Shown here piece by piece: positions 18,582-27,723 of a stretch of 64,000 nucleotides of DNA. The notes under the pieces were generated by a model. It ran no database searches, was not told where the DNA came from, and saw only the letters and a list, made by a program, of their open reading frames with translations. The stretch comes from Celeribacter naphthalenivorans. Lineage in GTDB: Bacteria > Pseudomonadota > Alphaproteobacteria > Rhodobacterales > Rhodobacteraceae. Made by a program: the position numbers and the translations under genes. Within the stretch, counting starts at the first letter, position 1. Every line of letters starts with the position of its first letter. The stretch covers positions 221,470-285,469 of the forward strand of contig NZ_JAIVLK010000008.1 of the NCBI RefSeq assembly GCF_020524585.1, in the 5' to 3' direction.

Positions 18582-20389
18582 GTATTTGTGTTGAATGCGG
18601 TGAATTCGAACTTTTTTATGTGCTGGCTTGTGGCGATTCGGCTGTCGGTGAAAGCAACGTTCTCCTTTACGCAGGTGAGGAGCTGACAGCGCTCAATCAG
18701 GAAATCCGCGATATGGATGCCGCCTTTGGCGCCCTGGATCGGGCCAAGGTCGAGGGCGATCCCGAAACCGTGATCGAGGCGCAGGATCATCTCGCCAAGA
18801 TGCTCGAAGGATATGTCAGACCTACCGAACGCCTGCCGGACAAACATCTGGTGCAAGCCTATTCCATCCGGGGCAAGAAATGGACCCGGATTCGGTCCGA
18901 CAAGATGCGCAATCATTGGCGCAGCTACAAAATCGACAAATCTCTTCTACAAGCCCAAACCGGGGCCGCGGGCACGTCGGAGCTTGATCGCGGCAAGCTG
19001 CGTCAGGCCTTCACCTCAGTGCGCGACAAGATCAAATCCGATCTTTCGGACGGGATCACCTACAAGCAACAGATCGCAAAAGGGGAGGCTTCCGGGTCGA
19101 TCACCGACGTTTGGGACGCCAATTGGCTCAAATGGGTCGATGCGGTCAACGACAGCCTGAGCTATTCCGCGAGCGGGGCGCATTTCGATCTTTCCGCTGG
19201 TGCGCAGCTGATGCGTGGCTATGCCGGGTTTGGCGTACAGCTGGGCTATGATCCGAAAAAAGGCGCTTACTCTCTGAAAGGCAATGCCGAAGCGCGCGCC
19301 ATTCTTGGAGAGGCAAAAGCCACGTTCAACGGCTATTTCGTCGACAGGGACGGCTGGCACGCCTTGATTGATCTGTCCGAAGAGGACGCCTCCGAGGCAG
19401 GCACGCAGGCGCGTCTCGATTTTGGCTATTTCCGGTTCAATGCCACGGTGTCCGCAAATGCCATGTTGGGCGCTTCGGTCTATGCCACCGCAGGTCTGGA
19501 ATTCAAAACCGAGCCTGCGGGGAAGGTCCTCGTCAAACCCTCCGCCGCCGACAGCAAAGGCGAAGTGGCCGCCGGACTGTTTGCCGGGCTTGAGGCCGGT
19601 GGCAGCGTCAAAGGCGCTTTCGAATGGTACAATCCGGGCCTTGTCGAAGCGGGCGGAGTGGTCGAAAGCCCGAAATGGGCGGCCTTCGTGTCCGTCGGGG
19701 CGACCGTGGCCGTAAACGCCGGGGCCGGTCTCGAAGGGGTGCTTAAGATCACCTATGAGAACGGCAAATTCATGTTCCGCTGCGAGGCCCGTGCCGTGCT
19801 TGGCGTCGGTGCCAAGGGCGGGCTTTTGGGCGAGGTGAATTTCGCGAAAATTCTGGAATTCATCAAATACATCTACTGCCAGCTCAAGGACAACGACTTT
19901 GCCTTCCTGCGGTTCGTCGCGGAGGATGCATGGCAGGCGCTCGTTCAGGTCACGATTTCCCTGATCACCGAAGGCTCCATCGCGCTTGAGGCCGCGCTCG
20001 AACCGATCCGAAGCGCCAATGCCGCAGAAGATTTCGCACGCAAGGTCAAGGCCCGCCCGTCGGCTCTGATCTTTGCGGCGCCGGAGGCCAAGGGGGCCAT
20101 TCTCTACAAGCTCTCCGAACGCTATCTCTTCTCCTTCGAAGAACATCAGGAAGCTGCCATTCTCACAGTTGTCGGCACGATGCAAAACCAACGCGAATGG
20201 GCACAGGTCGTCGAGCGTATTACCGTGACGGGTACGAAATCCTCAGCCGCCGCGGGCTATGCCCGTCTGCGCGCTGTGCTCGATGGGGGCTCCGCGCGTA
20301 AATTCGAAGCGCTGGTGCGCGCCATCAATTCCTTGCCGGCCAATACCATGCTCGCTGGTGAACCTGTCCACGTGAGGAATGTCGCATGA
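18578..20389 (+). CDS. Candidate T6SS effector of unknown family
   Basis: The 603-residue protein is not recognised. It starts MSICVECGEFELFYVLACGD, with Cys at 4, 7 and 18. A charged helical part follows to about residue 200. Residues 205-430 hold alternating Gly/Ala-rich segments (SASGAHFDLSAGAQL, AAGLFAGLEAGGSVKG, VSVGATVAVNAGAGLEG, VGAKGGLLGEV) that suggest a beta-rich or membrane-active region. The C-terminal 170 residues look helical. There is no signal peptide. Its place directly behind a DUF4123 adaptor, with four-base overlaps on both sides, is the evidence for an effector. No catalytic motif was seen, so pore formation is only one option. Confidence 0.7.
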   Translation: MSICVECGEFELFYVLACGDSAVGESNVLLYAGEELTALNQEIRDMDAAFGALDRAKVEGDPETVIEAQDHLAKMLEGYVRPTERLPDKHLVQAYSIRGKKWTRIRSDKMRNHWRSYKIDKSLLQAQTGAAGTSELDRGKLRQAFTSVRDKIKSDLSDGITYKQQIAKGEASGSITDVWDANWLKWVDAVNDSLSYSASGAHFDLSAGAQLMRGYAGFGVQLGYDPKKGAYSLKGNAEARAILGEAKATFNGYFVDRDGWHALIDLSEEDASEAGTQARLDFGYFRFNATVSANAMLGASVYATAGLEFKTEPAGKVLVKPSAADSKGEVAAGLFAGLEAGGSVKGAFEWYNPGLVEAGGVVESPKWAAFVSVGATVAVNAGAGLEGVLKITYENGKFMFRCEARAVLGVGAKGGLLGEVNFAKILEFIKYIYCQLKDNDFAFLRFVAEDAWQALVQVTISLITEGSIALEAALEPIRSANAAEDFARKVKARPSALIFAAPEAKGAILYKLSERYLFSFEEHQEAAILTVVGTMQNQREWAQVVERITVTGTKSSAAAGYARLRAVLDGGSARKFEALVRAINSLPANTMLAGEPVHVRNVA

Positions 20390-21375
20390 CCCGCAAATCT
20401 ATCGTCCTGCTCTCCGCCGGGGCCATAGTGCTGGTCGCCGCCGGTGGCCTGATGTTCAACACGATCGGCCAGAAACATGCGCGTGCGAATTTGATCGACA
20501 GCACCCGCGCGACGATGGTTTTCGTCGAAGGTGGCACATTCACCATGGGCAATTATCGCGCCCCTTTGCAGAGGCAGGATGGCACCGTGATCGAGACCTA
20601 TGTGGCGGATCACAGCACATCGGAAACGCGTCAGGTGACAGTCGACAGCTTTTACATCGCGCCGCGTCAGGTCACCCAATCGGAGGCCGCGCTTTTTGAC
20701 CGGGCGCAGGGCAGGAAGCGCGATGTCGCGGCAGGAATGGAAAATAGACCTGCCGCGTTCAGCTATCAGGAGGCGACAGCGTATTGTGCGTGGCTCGGAG
20801 ACGCGGCGGGCCTGCCAATGCGTCTGCCGACAGAGGCGGAATGGGAATATATGGCGCGTAGCCGGGGGCAGACGCCTTTCTGGCCCACAGACAACGGCAG
20901 TTTCGAATATGGGCGCAACGTGTTCGATCTAAGCACGCTGCCCCGGATGAGTCAGGACCGCCCCGATGTGGCGAGTTTCCCGCCCAACCCCTTGGGGATT
21001 TATGATCTGTCTGGCGGCCTCTACGACTGGGTCAGCGACCGCGCAGCTACGGACCCGGAAGAGGCGATCATCTTCAAAGGCGGCAGCGACCACTCATCTG
21101 CCCTTTACGAAACCATTCCAACACGCGGCATGTCCGATCGGACGGGCAGGGCGCACGAAGCTGCGCGGAAGGCCATGTTGACGGGGGCGTATGAGACGGC
21201 AGAGATGGAAGAGATGGGACAGCTTTACGGGCTCCCTCCCACTCATGTCGGCGCGCGATGTGTTGTCGAACTGGATCAGAGGCCCTCTGAGACCGGGTTC
21301 GGAATTTTGCTTGGGCCGATCCAACTCAGCCCGCCCTACCATGCAACATCCCCTCAGGGGCGGGACGCTGAGTAA
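20386..21375 (+). CDS. Membrane-anchored SUMF1/FGE-like protein, candidate immunity protein
   Basis: The 329-residue protein has an N-terminal membrane anchor or signal (SIVLLSAGAIVLVAAGGLMF) followed by a formylglycine-generating-enzyme fold: FVEGGTFTMGNY, VDSFYIAPRQVTQSEAA, SYQEATAYCAWLG, LPTEAEWEYMAR, NPLGIYDLSGGLYDWVSD and FKGGSDHSS. Active FGEs carry two Cys after the RGGSW strand; none is present at that place here, so it is probably not an enzyme. It overlaps the candidate effector by four bases. A periplasmic, non-catalytic partner in that position fits an immunity protein. The fold is seen; the role is inferred. Confidence 0.75.
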   Translation: MTRKSIVLLSAGAIVLVAAGGLMFNTIGQKHARANLIDSTRATMVFVEGGTFTMGNYRAPLQRQDGTVIETYVADHSTSETRQVTVDSFYIAPRQVTQSEAALFDRAQGRKRDVAAGMENRPAAFSYQEATAYCAWLGDAAGLPMRLPTEAEWEYMARSRGQTPFWPTDNGSFEYGRNVFDLSTLPRMSQDRPDVASFPPNPLGIYDLSGGLYDWVSDRAATDPEEAIIFKGGSDHSSALYETIPTRGMSDRTGRAHEAARKAMLTGAYETAEMEEMGQLYGLPPTHVGARCVVELDQRPSETGFGILLGPIQLSPPYHATSPQGRDAE

Positions 21376-21677
21376 GCCGTTGCCCGGCTGTGTGGGCTTT
21401 GAATGAACATGTCTTCTGTATGGACGCAGAGACATGGGGATAAGCGTGTCATGGACGCCTTGGGGCTTTCCGCCGTTGTGTCTCATGGCGACGTAATCGG
21501 GTCTATTTCTTGATAAAATTCATTTGAAACAATAGTTTAGAGTTAGGCCGGAAGGTGTGCCATAGGTGATGATTTCCGGCCAAGCGTAAGCATATGCTTA
21601 GGCTCGAACACAAGTTGTTCATCTCGCTTGTCCACGTTTTAGGTGGTTGATAGAAGCCCAAAGACGAGGGTTTTTAT
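21376..21677. other. Intergenic stretch between effector modules two and three
   Basis: About 300 bases without a supported gene. The left part is GC-rich and the part from about 21500 on is AT-rich, ending with GAGGG before the ATG at 21678. It probably carries a promoter for the third module. No strong terminator hairpin or repeat was found. Confidence 0.45.
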
Positions 21678-22211
21678 ATGACATATTTCGGATCATTGGG
21701 TGCTGATCTCAGAATTGAAGAGATCGAAGGCGTGATGCCACTGGATCACCAGCGTGATATCTGGCCTCTGAAGACGGTGCCTGATCTTTTGTTCGACCAT
21801 ATGTTCGGTCAGCCCGACACATCTGACTCCTCTACAATCTCTCTTAAAACATATGCGGTTCTCGATGCTGCGAAGGTGTTTGGGCTTCGTGAAATCTTGG
21901 AGGCATCGGATTTGAATTTTCGCTGTCTGTTCAAGGGCGAGGCGGAAGAGAACTATGAGGATGCGGCGCCTTATCTGGTGGAGTTGAGAGATCAGAACGC
22001 CTTTACGAGGACCTTATTCACCCATCTTCCCGAGCAGCCAGACAACCTGACGAGCCGTCATCTGTGGCATAAGGCGCCCGGTCTTTATCTGCGCTCGCGA
22101 TCCTCTTTCGACGATGTATGGACGCATTTTCGAAAATTTACGCGTGTTCAGCATCAAAACGGCAAATGGTATTATTTTCGCTTCTGGCGCAGGAAAACGC
22201 ATATCCGCTGA
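21678..22211 (+). pseudogene. Truncated DUF4123 adaptor of the third effector module
   Basis: The first 165 residues are a normal DUF4123 N-terminus (YAVLDAAKVFGLREILEASDL, APYLVEL, APGLYLRSRSSFDDVWTHFRKFTRV, KWYYFRFW). After the conserved YYFRFW the frame runs into RRKTHIR and a stop. The other two DUF4123 proteins here are 338 and 373 residues, so about half is missing. From the same point the next frame carries an effector-like protein that also lacks its start. The simplest reading is a deletion that joined the front of the adaptor gene to the inside of the effector gene, out of frame. A shortened but working adaptor cannot be excluded. Confidence 0.65.
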
Positions 22212-24187
22212 CCACTGGGGCCATTGTCCAAGGTCTTCAGCAACAAGAGGCCCTTCGCATGAATGCCTCTACCTGGCTTCCTTGGGGGGAAACGCGGCCA
22301 CATATCATTGAATTCGACCAAGTCTATTCCAACGTGTTGTCAACTTACGAAGCGGCCCTTGGCAAACTGACCGATAAAGAGCTTTCGCTCTTTTCCGCAT
22401 GGAAATCGCTCACTAACCTGTCGGGCTCCGGCACCTGCGCGGACCTGTTGGCACTGCATGCCGAGGAGTTCGAAAAAGCCTCAGATGCCGACAAATCCGA
22501 AGTTGCCGGATATGGGATGTTCGATGTCAGCCGCCTTGTCGGGTCTTTCGCGTCCTGTGAACAGCCACAGACAATCGCCTATTTTGATGCGGTCTTGTTC
22601 GAGGAAAGCGGGGCCTCGGGCGAAGGCGCGACCAGGATGAAAGAGCTGATCCGCAAGGTCGGAACGGCCTTTGGCACCGCCATGCAGGCGATGCAAGAGC
22701 GCGACTTCTTCTATGTTGCCAGCTGGGACCTCGCGGTCGAGACATTCAGCGCGCGGCTCAATAAACGGAATGGCCGTTATTATTTCAACGGCAATCTGGT
22801 GGGAACCCATCGGTCACAGACATTGACCTTTACGACCGAGGCAGAGGCCCGCGCGACCATGGACAGGATGTATCGCGACGGACATTTTGCGCAACGGCCG
22901 GTGGGCGCTCTGCCGCGATCCGAACACGGGAATGTTGCGACCTCTTTGGAGCGCGGAGGGTACCCGACGGCGCAGCCTCAGGCCGTTTATTCCATCACAA
23001 CTCGACGGGTTTCACTCGCCGAAGCGCCGCCGGCCGATTGGTATCGCCGTGCGAATGGCATGAGTGCCACTTGGGGTGTGGGACGATCGGTCGGCTCTGG
23101 ATTTGCGATGATCACGTCATCTCTGGCCCTCACCGATGCGGTCTCCAAATGGAACGAAGCCAGATCCTACAACGATGTGAAAGACTGGGTGTTCCATCCC
23201 GCAGTCGTCTCCATTGCCGCGCTCACCGATATCTACGCACAGGCCCTCAACATCCGCGAAGCCGCCCAAAGTCTGGTGCAATCCTCCTCGGTCGCGGCGC
23301 GACTGTTCGGCAATATGCGCGGGTTGAACACGGCTGCCGTGGCGCAGGGCGCACAAACGGGCGGAGCAAGCCGTTTCACGCGCGCCCTCGGGAGCAAAGC
23401 GACAGGCCTGATCATCGGCGTTTATTTCTCCTCGAAAGATCTCTCGGACGGATGGAGCAATAGCGATAACAACCTGATCATCTCCGGTGGCCTGGGCCTG
23501 ACCTCGACGGCGATTGCCGCCTACCTTGTCTATGGCGCGGTGTCCGGCCCGGTCGGCTGGTTCATGCTGACCGCCTCCGCGCTGGCGGCGATCGGCGCGG
23601 CCACATATGGGTATTTCAAACTCAATAGCTATGAGATTTGGGTGCGGAACGGGTTTTGGGGTAGGGATACGAGTATAAGTTATTGGGGGACCACAAGGGA
23701 GGACACTGTTGCTCCACGAATTCTTTTGGCAAAGTCACTGGGTCACCCAGATAACCCGTCCCATGGAAAAATATCGAAAGCTTACATCGAAGAACTAAAA
23801 GACTTCTTCGATCAAACCCTATCGGTTGCGGTCACAAACGACAGCGCTGGCGATTTGGCGATCAATATCCATTGTCAGGGGTTGCAAACGGCTGTGAACC
23901 TGAACCAACTCGAACTTTCTGTCCTATTGGACGGAATTTTCAACGAGGACGTGAATGGGGCTACGCCAATCCGTCACTTGACGCTCGGTGCGGATTACAC
24001 GTTGGACTTTGTCGAGAGGGGCCAAGCCAAGGTGACGATCTATGAGAGTGTTTTCGAGCGCTATGTCATCGTTCCGCATTATGAACGGCGCGGGAATTTC
24101 ATTCGCGTGGAGGCGGCCTTTACTCACACGGATGACAAGCGCCCGAGCGGGTCGGGCTCATTTCCCTATGACAAGGCCAGCCTGTAA
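22118..24187 (+). CDS. N-terminally truncated VasX-like (BTH_I2691-type) T6SS effector
   Basis: The open frame of 689 codons overlaps the truncated adaptor; only the part from about 22170 looks native. It has a long soluble region (WDLAVETFSARLNKRNGRYY), then helices with several membrane segments: SGFAMITSSLALTDAV, VVSIAALTDIYAQALNI, and a pair at about residues 445-505 (IISGGLGLTSTAIAAYLVYG, GWFMLTASALAAIGAATYGY). A soluble tail of 170 residues follows. This matches the body of VasX-like pore-forming effectors, but the Cys-containing N-terminal module is absent. No ribosome site supports 22118; ATG 22258 (AAGAGG upstream) is a more likely start if it is made at all. The membrane protein behind it would be its immunity partner. 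The family call is moderate. Confidence 0.55.
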   Translation: MDAFSKIYACSASKRQMVLFSLLAQENAYPLTTGAIVQGLQQQEALRMNASTWLPWGETRPHIIEFDQVYSNVLSTYEAALGKLTDKELSLFSAWKSLTNLSGSGTCADLLALHAEEFEKASDADKSEVAGYGMFDVSRLVGSFASCEQPQTIAYFDAVLFEESGASGEGATRMKELIRKVGTAFGTAMQAMQERDFFYVASWDLAVETFSARLNKRNGRYYFNGNLVGTHRSQTLTFTTEAEARATMDRMYRDGHFAQRPVGALPRSEHGNVATSLERGGYPTAQPQAVYSITTRRVSLAEAPPADWYRRANGMSATWGVGRSVGSGFAMITSSLALTDAVSKWNEARSYNDVKDWVFHPAVVSIAALTDIYAQALNIREAAQSLVQSSSVAARLFGNMRGLNTAAVAQGAQTGGASRFTRALGSKATGLIIGVYFSSKDLSDGWSNSDNNLIISGGLGLTSTAIAAYLVYGAVSGPVGWFMLTASALAAIGAATYGYFKLNSYEIWVRNGFWGRDTSISYWGTTREDTVAPRILLAKSLGHPDNPSHGKISKAYIEELKDFFDQTLSVAVTNDSAGDLAINIHCQGLQTAVNLNQLELSVLLDGIFNEDVNGATPIRHLTLGADYTLDFVERGQAKVTIYESVFERYVIVPHYERRGNFIRVEAAFTHTDDKRPSGSGSFPYDKASL

Positions 24188-24189
24188 CA

Positions 24190-25239
24190 ATGGATCAGAA
24201 TATGGATAAATCGTCGCTCGAGAGATTTGACTATAGCGCCGCAAAGTGGAACCGGCTGTCGCGCTCGATCAAGCGGGTTGACGACGGCACGGTCGAGATC
24301 AGGAACCCGACCAACAGCGTCGGGAAATTGATCATCAATCTGTTGATCCTGTTTCAGGTCGGGCTGTTCTGTGCGAATGCCTTTATAGTGTCGGGACAGC
24401 GCGTTTCACCAAGCCGTCCCTCATCTTTTGAAACACTGTCCGAAATGCTCCAAAGAGATTACCTTTTTGTAACGGATTACGAAGCGTATTTAGAGCCTGG
24501 ATACGAGAGGTATCTCGGGTATTTTGAAACAAACCCAATGTTCGCTGGAGAAGAGCCGGAGACGAAAGAGGAATATTACGAAAGTGCCATTGCGAATGCG
24601 GGGCGCACAGCAAGTGCGCGTTTGAACCGTGTTCTAGCATCTTTGGGCTTCGGCCCCTTCTTCGTCTTCCTGATCCTCTTCCTCCCGCTCCGCATCCTCA
24701 TGCCGGACTCGCATGGCATCCGCCTCGATGCGCGCAGGCGGGTGGCCTATGTGCGCGACTGGTACGGCAATTCGATCAAGCGGTTTTTCGGCATGGCCGA
24801 TCTGCGTCCGCGCAAGAAACGCGAAGAGGTCGATGTGCTTGAACGGCTCCATTTCACCACGCGTCTCCACGCCGAATACGCCGTCACGCCACGGCTTTTG
24901 AAGGTGAACAAGATTTATAAGCTGTTCTATCCGTTCAAAAAACCGGCGATGGTCTATCTCTCGGCGGAAGGTCATGACTACGGCTACACCCAGCGCTTTC
25001 CTCTGGGCAGCTACCCGATGCGCAAGAACCAGCCCGCGGAAATTCAGCAGTTCATCGAAGACTTTTTTGCCCATCCGGAGCCGGGCGAATGGACCAAAAA
25101 CCTGCGCTATCGCCATCCGTTGCCGGGCGACCCGATTGTCTGGCTGGCCCGCGCGAACCTCTGGAAATTCGGCGGCTACAACAAGGCGAATGCCGAGGAC
25201 AAAGTGGATGCATGCCTGCGGGAAATTGACGGGGCGTGA
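24190..25239 (+). CDS. Membrane protein, candidate immunity to the VasX-like effector
   Basis: The 349-residue protein has two membrane helices, at about residues 42-65 (GKLIINLLILFQVGLFCANAF) and 152-172 (LGFGPFFVFLILFLPLRIL). The loop between them is acidic and probably periplasmic. The C-terminal 170 residues are basic and cytoplasmic (RLDARRRVAYVRDWYGNSIKR, then PFKKPAMVYLSAEGHDYGY). It starts two bases after the effector stop, so the two genes are coupled. Pore-forming T6SS effectors are usually countered by inner-membrane proteins, which fits. No named family is recognised. Topology is read from hydrophobicity only. Confidence 0.7.
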   Translation: MDQNMDKSSLERFDYSAAKWNRLSRSIKRVDDGTVEIRNPTNSVGKLIINLLILFQVGLFCANAFIVSGQRVSPSRPSSFETLSEMLQRDYLFVTDYEAYLEPGYERYLGYFETNPMFAGEEPETKEEYYESAIANAGRTASARLNRVLASLGFGPFFVFLILFLPLRILMPDSHGIRLDARRRVAYVRDWYGNSIKRFFGMADLRPRKKREEVDVLERLHFTTRLHAEYAVTPRLLKVNKIYKLFYPFKKPAMVYLSAEGHDYGYTQRFPLGSYPMRKNQPAEIQQFIEDFFAHPEPGEWTKNLRYRHPLPGDPIVWLARANLWKFGGYNKANAEDKVDACLREIDGA

Positions 25240-25373
25240 GGCCCCTTCTTGTGACGTTCTGCGGGGGAGAACCCCTCGCTCTGCCTGCAGTTACAAGAGG
25301 GGAGCAGTGGACGACTTATACTTCGTGGGTCTTTCCCAGAATATCGTCATGTGAGTGTGTCTCAACGGCAAGC

Positions 25374-25634
25374 TCAGGCCGTTTTCGCGGTTTGCGAACC
25401 TGCCACAATTGTGCCGCCCCCGGATGTCTTTGCTCCGATCACAGCCACAGGTTTTCCATCGCATGTCGATCCGGAAGAGCCTGACACGATCACACAGCCA
25501 CAGGCGCATTTGTCGCCGATCCGCGCAATCGGGCGTCCATCCACAAGGGCTGAGCCCCCGGACACGATGCTGTTGGTGCCATGCCCTTTGATGGGGCAAA
25601 CATGAGTATCTCCGACGCGGGCAATGGGTTTCAT
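25374..25634 (-). CDS. PAAR-domain T6SS spike tip protein
   Basis: The 86-residue protein is almost only a PAAR domain. It has ARVGDTHVCPIKGHGTNSI, a PIARIGDKCACG repeat and PVAVIGAKTSGGGTIV. The His and Cys residues should bind the zinc ion at the cone tip. It would cap the VgrG trimer and sharpen the spike. There is no C-terminal toxin domain, so cargo must be joined through DUF4123 adaptors. It lies 43 bases downstream of vgrG on the same strand and is surely cotranscribed with it. Confidence 0.93.
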   Translation of the reverse strand: MKPIARVGDTHVCPIKGHGTNSIVSGGSALVDGRPIARIGDKCACGCVIVSGSSGSTCDGKPVAVIGAKTSGGGTIVAGSQTAKTA

Positions 25635-25677
25635 CTCTCGTCTCTCTCTGCTCAGGGGGAGGTTATATTGGATGACC

Positions 25678-27723
25678 TCAGTCTGAACTCTGCGCCGCTG
25701 CGCATTCCTCGCAAAGCGGCAGGCCCTCGTTGGCGGCGAGTTTCAGCGTCTGGACCTGACCGCTGCCAGACCCGCCCATGGACACATTCCCTTTGAGGCG
25801 AATGTTCGGAGCTTCAAGCGTGATCCCCGAGCCGTCGATGGTGATTTTACCGCCCGGACCTGTGATCTGGAACTTCTCAAACGCCATCAGCGTGTGCTTG
25901 CCGGTGTTGTTGGTGATTGAGGTGCCGACATCGAGCGTATATTTGCCCGCGACTTCGCCGGTGAAATTGCGCCCGGTTTCATAGAGGTGATCGGCATAGA
26001 TCGACTGTTTGTAGATGTTGCCGACGCGGTGCAGGTGGTCCTTGCCGTAGCTTTCCTGCTGATTCTGGCCGACCGTGTAATACATGTCATTGCCGATGTT
26101 CTCACGGTGGTCGTGCCCAACGGAGATCGTCTTGTCATTGCCGATGGATTCGGACTGATCGTTGCCGACGCTTTTGCTGCGGTCATGGCCGATGGAATGG
26201 CTTTCGTCATTCTCGATGATGGTGTTGTGGTCCTTTTGCGCATGCATAAAGACCTCTTCGCGACCCCTCTCGTCCTCGAAGCGGAACTCGTTGTAGCCGC
26301 TGCCTTGGTGGGTGTCGGATTTGAAAGTCGAGACGGTCTTGTTCGCGGGCAAATCATACGGCACCGCATTCTTGCCGTTATACACGCACCCGGTGACCAG
26401 CGGTTTGTCTGGGTCGCCGTCCAAAAACTCGACCACGACTTCCATCCCAATCCGAGGGATCACCATGCCGCCCCAGCCGTTGCCCGCCCAGCTCTGCGAC
26501 ACCCGGCAGCGCATCGAATAGGCGGCGTCCAGGTCCCAGTGGAACTGCACCAGAATGCGCCCGTATTCGTCGCAGTCGATCTCGCCATCGCCCACGACCA
26601 CCGCGGTCTGAGGCCCTTTCACATCCGCCCGCGCGGTCTTGAGCTCCGGCACCAGAGGCGCGTCGGCGGGCAGCAAAACATAGCGCCCGGTGTAGGCATA
26701 GCCGTCGCCCTCTTCGCCGCCGGAGCCGTAATTGTCCGACGTGTAGCTGTGATGCGCCACGAGGCAGAGGTAGTCCTCTCCCGTGCCCGGCAGAGGCTCG
26801 CCGCCAAGCGTCACCCGCAGCCCCGCGCCAAGCGCAGGAATATCGCCCTGCGCCTCAAAGCGCCGGTCCTGGCCGGTTTCGCCTTCTGAGCGCAGCCGCG
26901 CGACTACATCGCCACGGCCCTGGTCGAGGTAATCCCCCGGCCAGTCAAAGCTTTCGATCTGGCCCTGAGCATAGCTCGAAGAAGATGAAGAATTGGTTTC
27001 CATCGCCGCGGTCGGCGTCTTGAAATTGTAATCCGTGAGCCGCACAGCCCCCGTCGTGATCCGCCGCGCCGGCCGCCATTCCCAGAAGTGCTCGATTTCC
27101 TCCTGGTGGTGGCCGTCATAGGGCTTGAACGGGCGCGCGCCGATGGTCGCATGGCTCTCGACAATGTCGGTCAGAACCATCAGGTGCGATCCGCTATCCT
27201 GTTCAAAATGATAGGAAATCCCGTGCCGCTCCATGAGGCGCGCGGCGAAATCCATGTCGCTCTCGCGGTACTGAACGGTGTATTCGAGCTCTGGATATTC
27301 GAGCGTCAGCCGGGTCTCCATCTTGCCCGCCGAAGCATAGGCGCCGAGCAGTTCGGTGAGGATGTCGACCACGGTTTTATTATGGAAAATCCGCTGGTTG
27401 CGACGGAGCGACGCGAGCCAGAACCACGGCTTGAGCGTCAACCGATAGCGATGGCCATTCTCGCCCGCACCCATCCAACGCGCTTCGGAAATGATGCCAT
27501 CGAAAGGCTTGTCCGAGCCGTCATGGGTGCGCAGCGTCACGGTGGCGTGCGTGCCCAAAAGCGCATCAAAATCAATATCATCGGCGGAGGCGAGACAGTC
27601 GACGTGGTAGCTAAACACCCCGTTGATCCGCTCCTCGCCTTCAAAGCGCATCAGGACCAAAACGTCCTCGCCAAGTGCGGTGGTCAGGCGACCCATGCGG
27701 GAGGTTTGCGAAAAGAAAGACAT
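25678..27723 (-). CDS. vgrG: T6SS spike protein VgrG (TssI)
   Basis: The 681-residue protein has the full VgrG order: a gp27-like base (SQTSRMGRLTTALGEDVLVLMRFEG, YRLTLKPWFWLASLRRNQRIFH), the gp5 OB-fold (DEYGRILVQFHWD, QSWAGNGWGGMVIPRIGMEVVVEF) and a C-terminal beta-prism with repeats of the type S-x-G-x-D (about residues 510-575). The tail is short (GSGQVQTLKLAANEGLPLCEEC...), so this is a plain spike without a toxin domain, with a Cys pair near the end. It forms the trimer pushed out by the Hcp tube. It heads a leftward vgrG-paar pair and diverges from tssK. Confidence 0.96.
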   Translation of the reverse strand: MSFFSQTSRMGRLTTALGEDVLVLMRFEGEERINGVFSYHVDCLASADDIDFDALLGTHATVTLRTHDGSDKPFDGIISEARWMGAGENGHRYRLTLKPWFWLASLRRNQRIFHNKTVVDILTELLGAYASAGKMETRLTLEYPELEYTVQYRESDMDFAARLMERHGISYHFEQDSGSHLMVLTDIVESHATIGARPFKPYDGHHQEEIEHFWEWRPARRITTGAVRLTDYNFKTPTAAMETNSSSSSSYAQGQIESFDWPGDYLDQGRGDVVARLRSEGETGQDRRFEAQGDIPALGAGLRVTLGGEPLPGTGEDYLCLVAHHSYTSDNYGSGGEEGDGYAYTGRYVLLPADAPLVPELKTARADVKGPQTAVVVGDGEIDCDEYGRILVQFHWDLDAAYSMRCRVSQSWAGNGWGGMVIPRIGMEVVVEFLDGDPDKPLVTGCVYNGKNAVPYDLPANKTVSTFKSDTHQGSGYNEFRFEDERGREEVFMHAQKDHNTIIENDESHSIGHDRSKSVGNDQSESIGNDKTISVGHDHRENIGNDMYYTVGQNQQESYGKDHLHRVGNIYKQSIYADHLYETGRNFTGEVAGKYTLDVGTSITNNTGKHTLMAFEKFQITGPGGKITIDGSGITLEAPNIRLKGNVSMGGSGSGQVQTLKLAANEGLPLCEECAAAQSSD

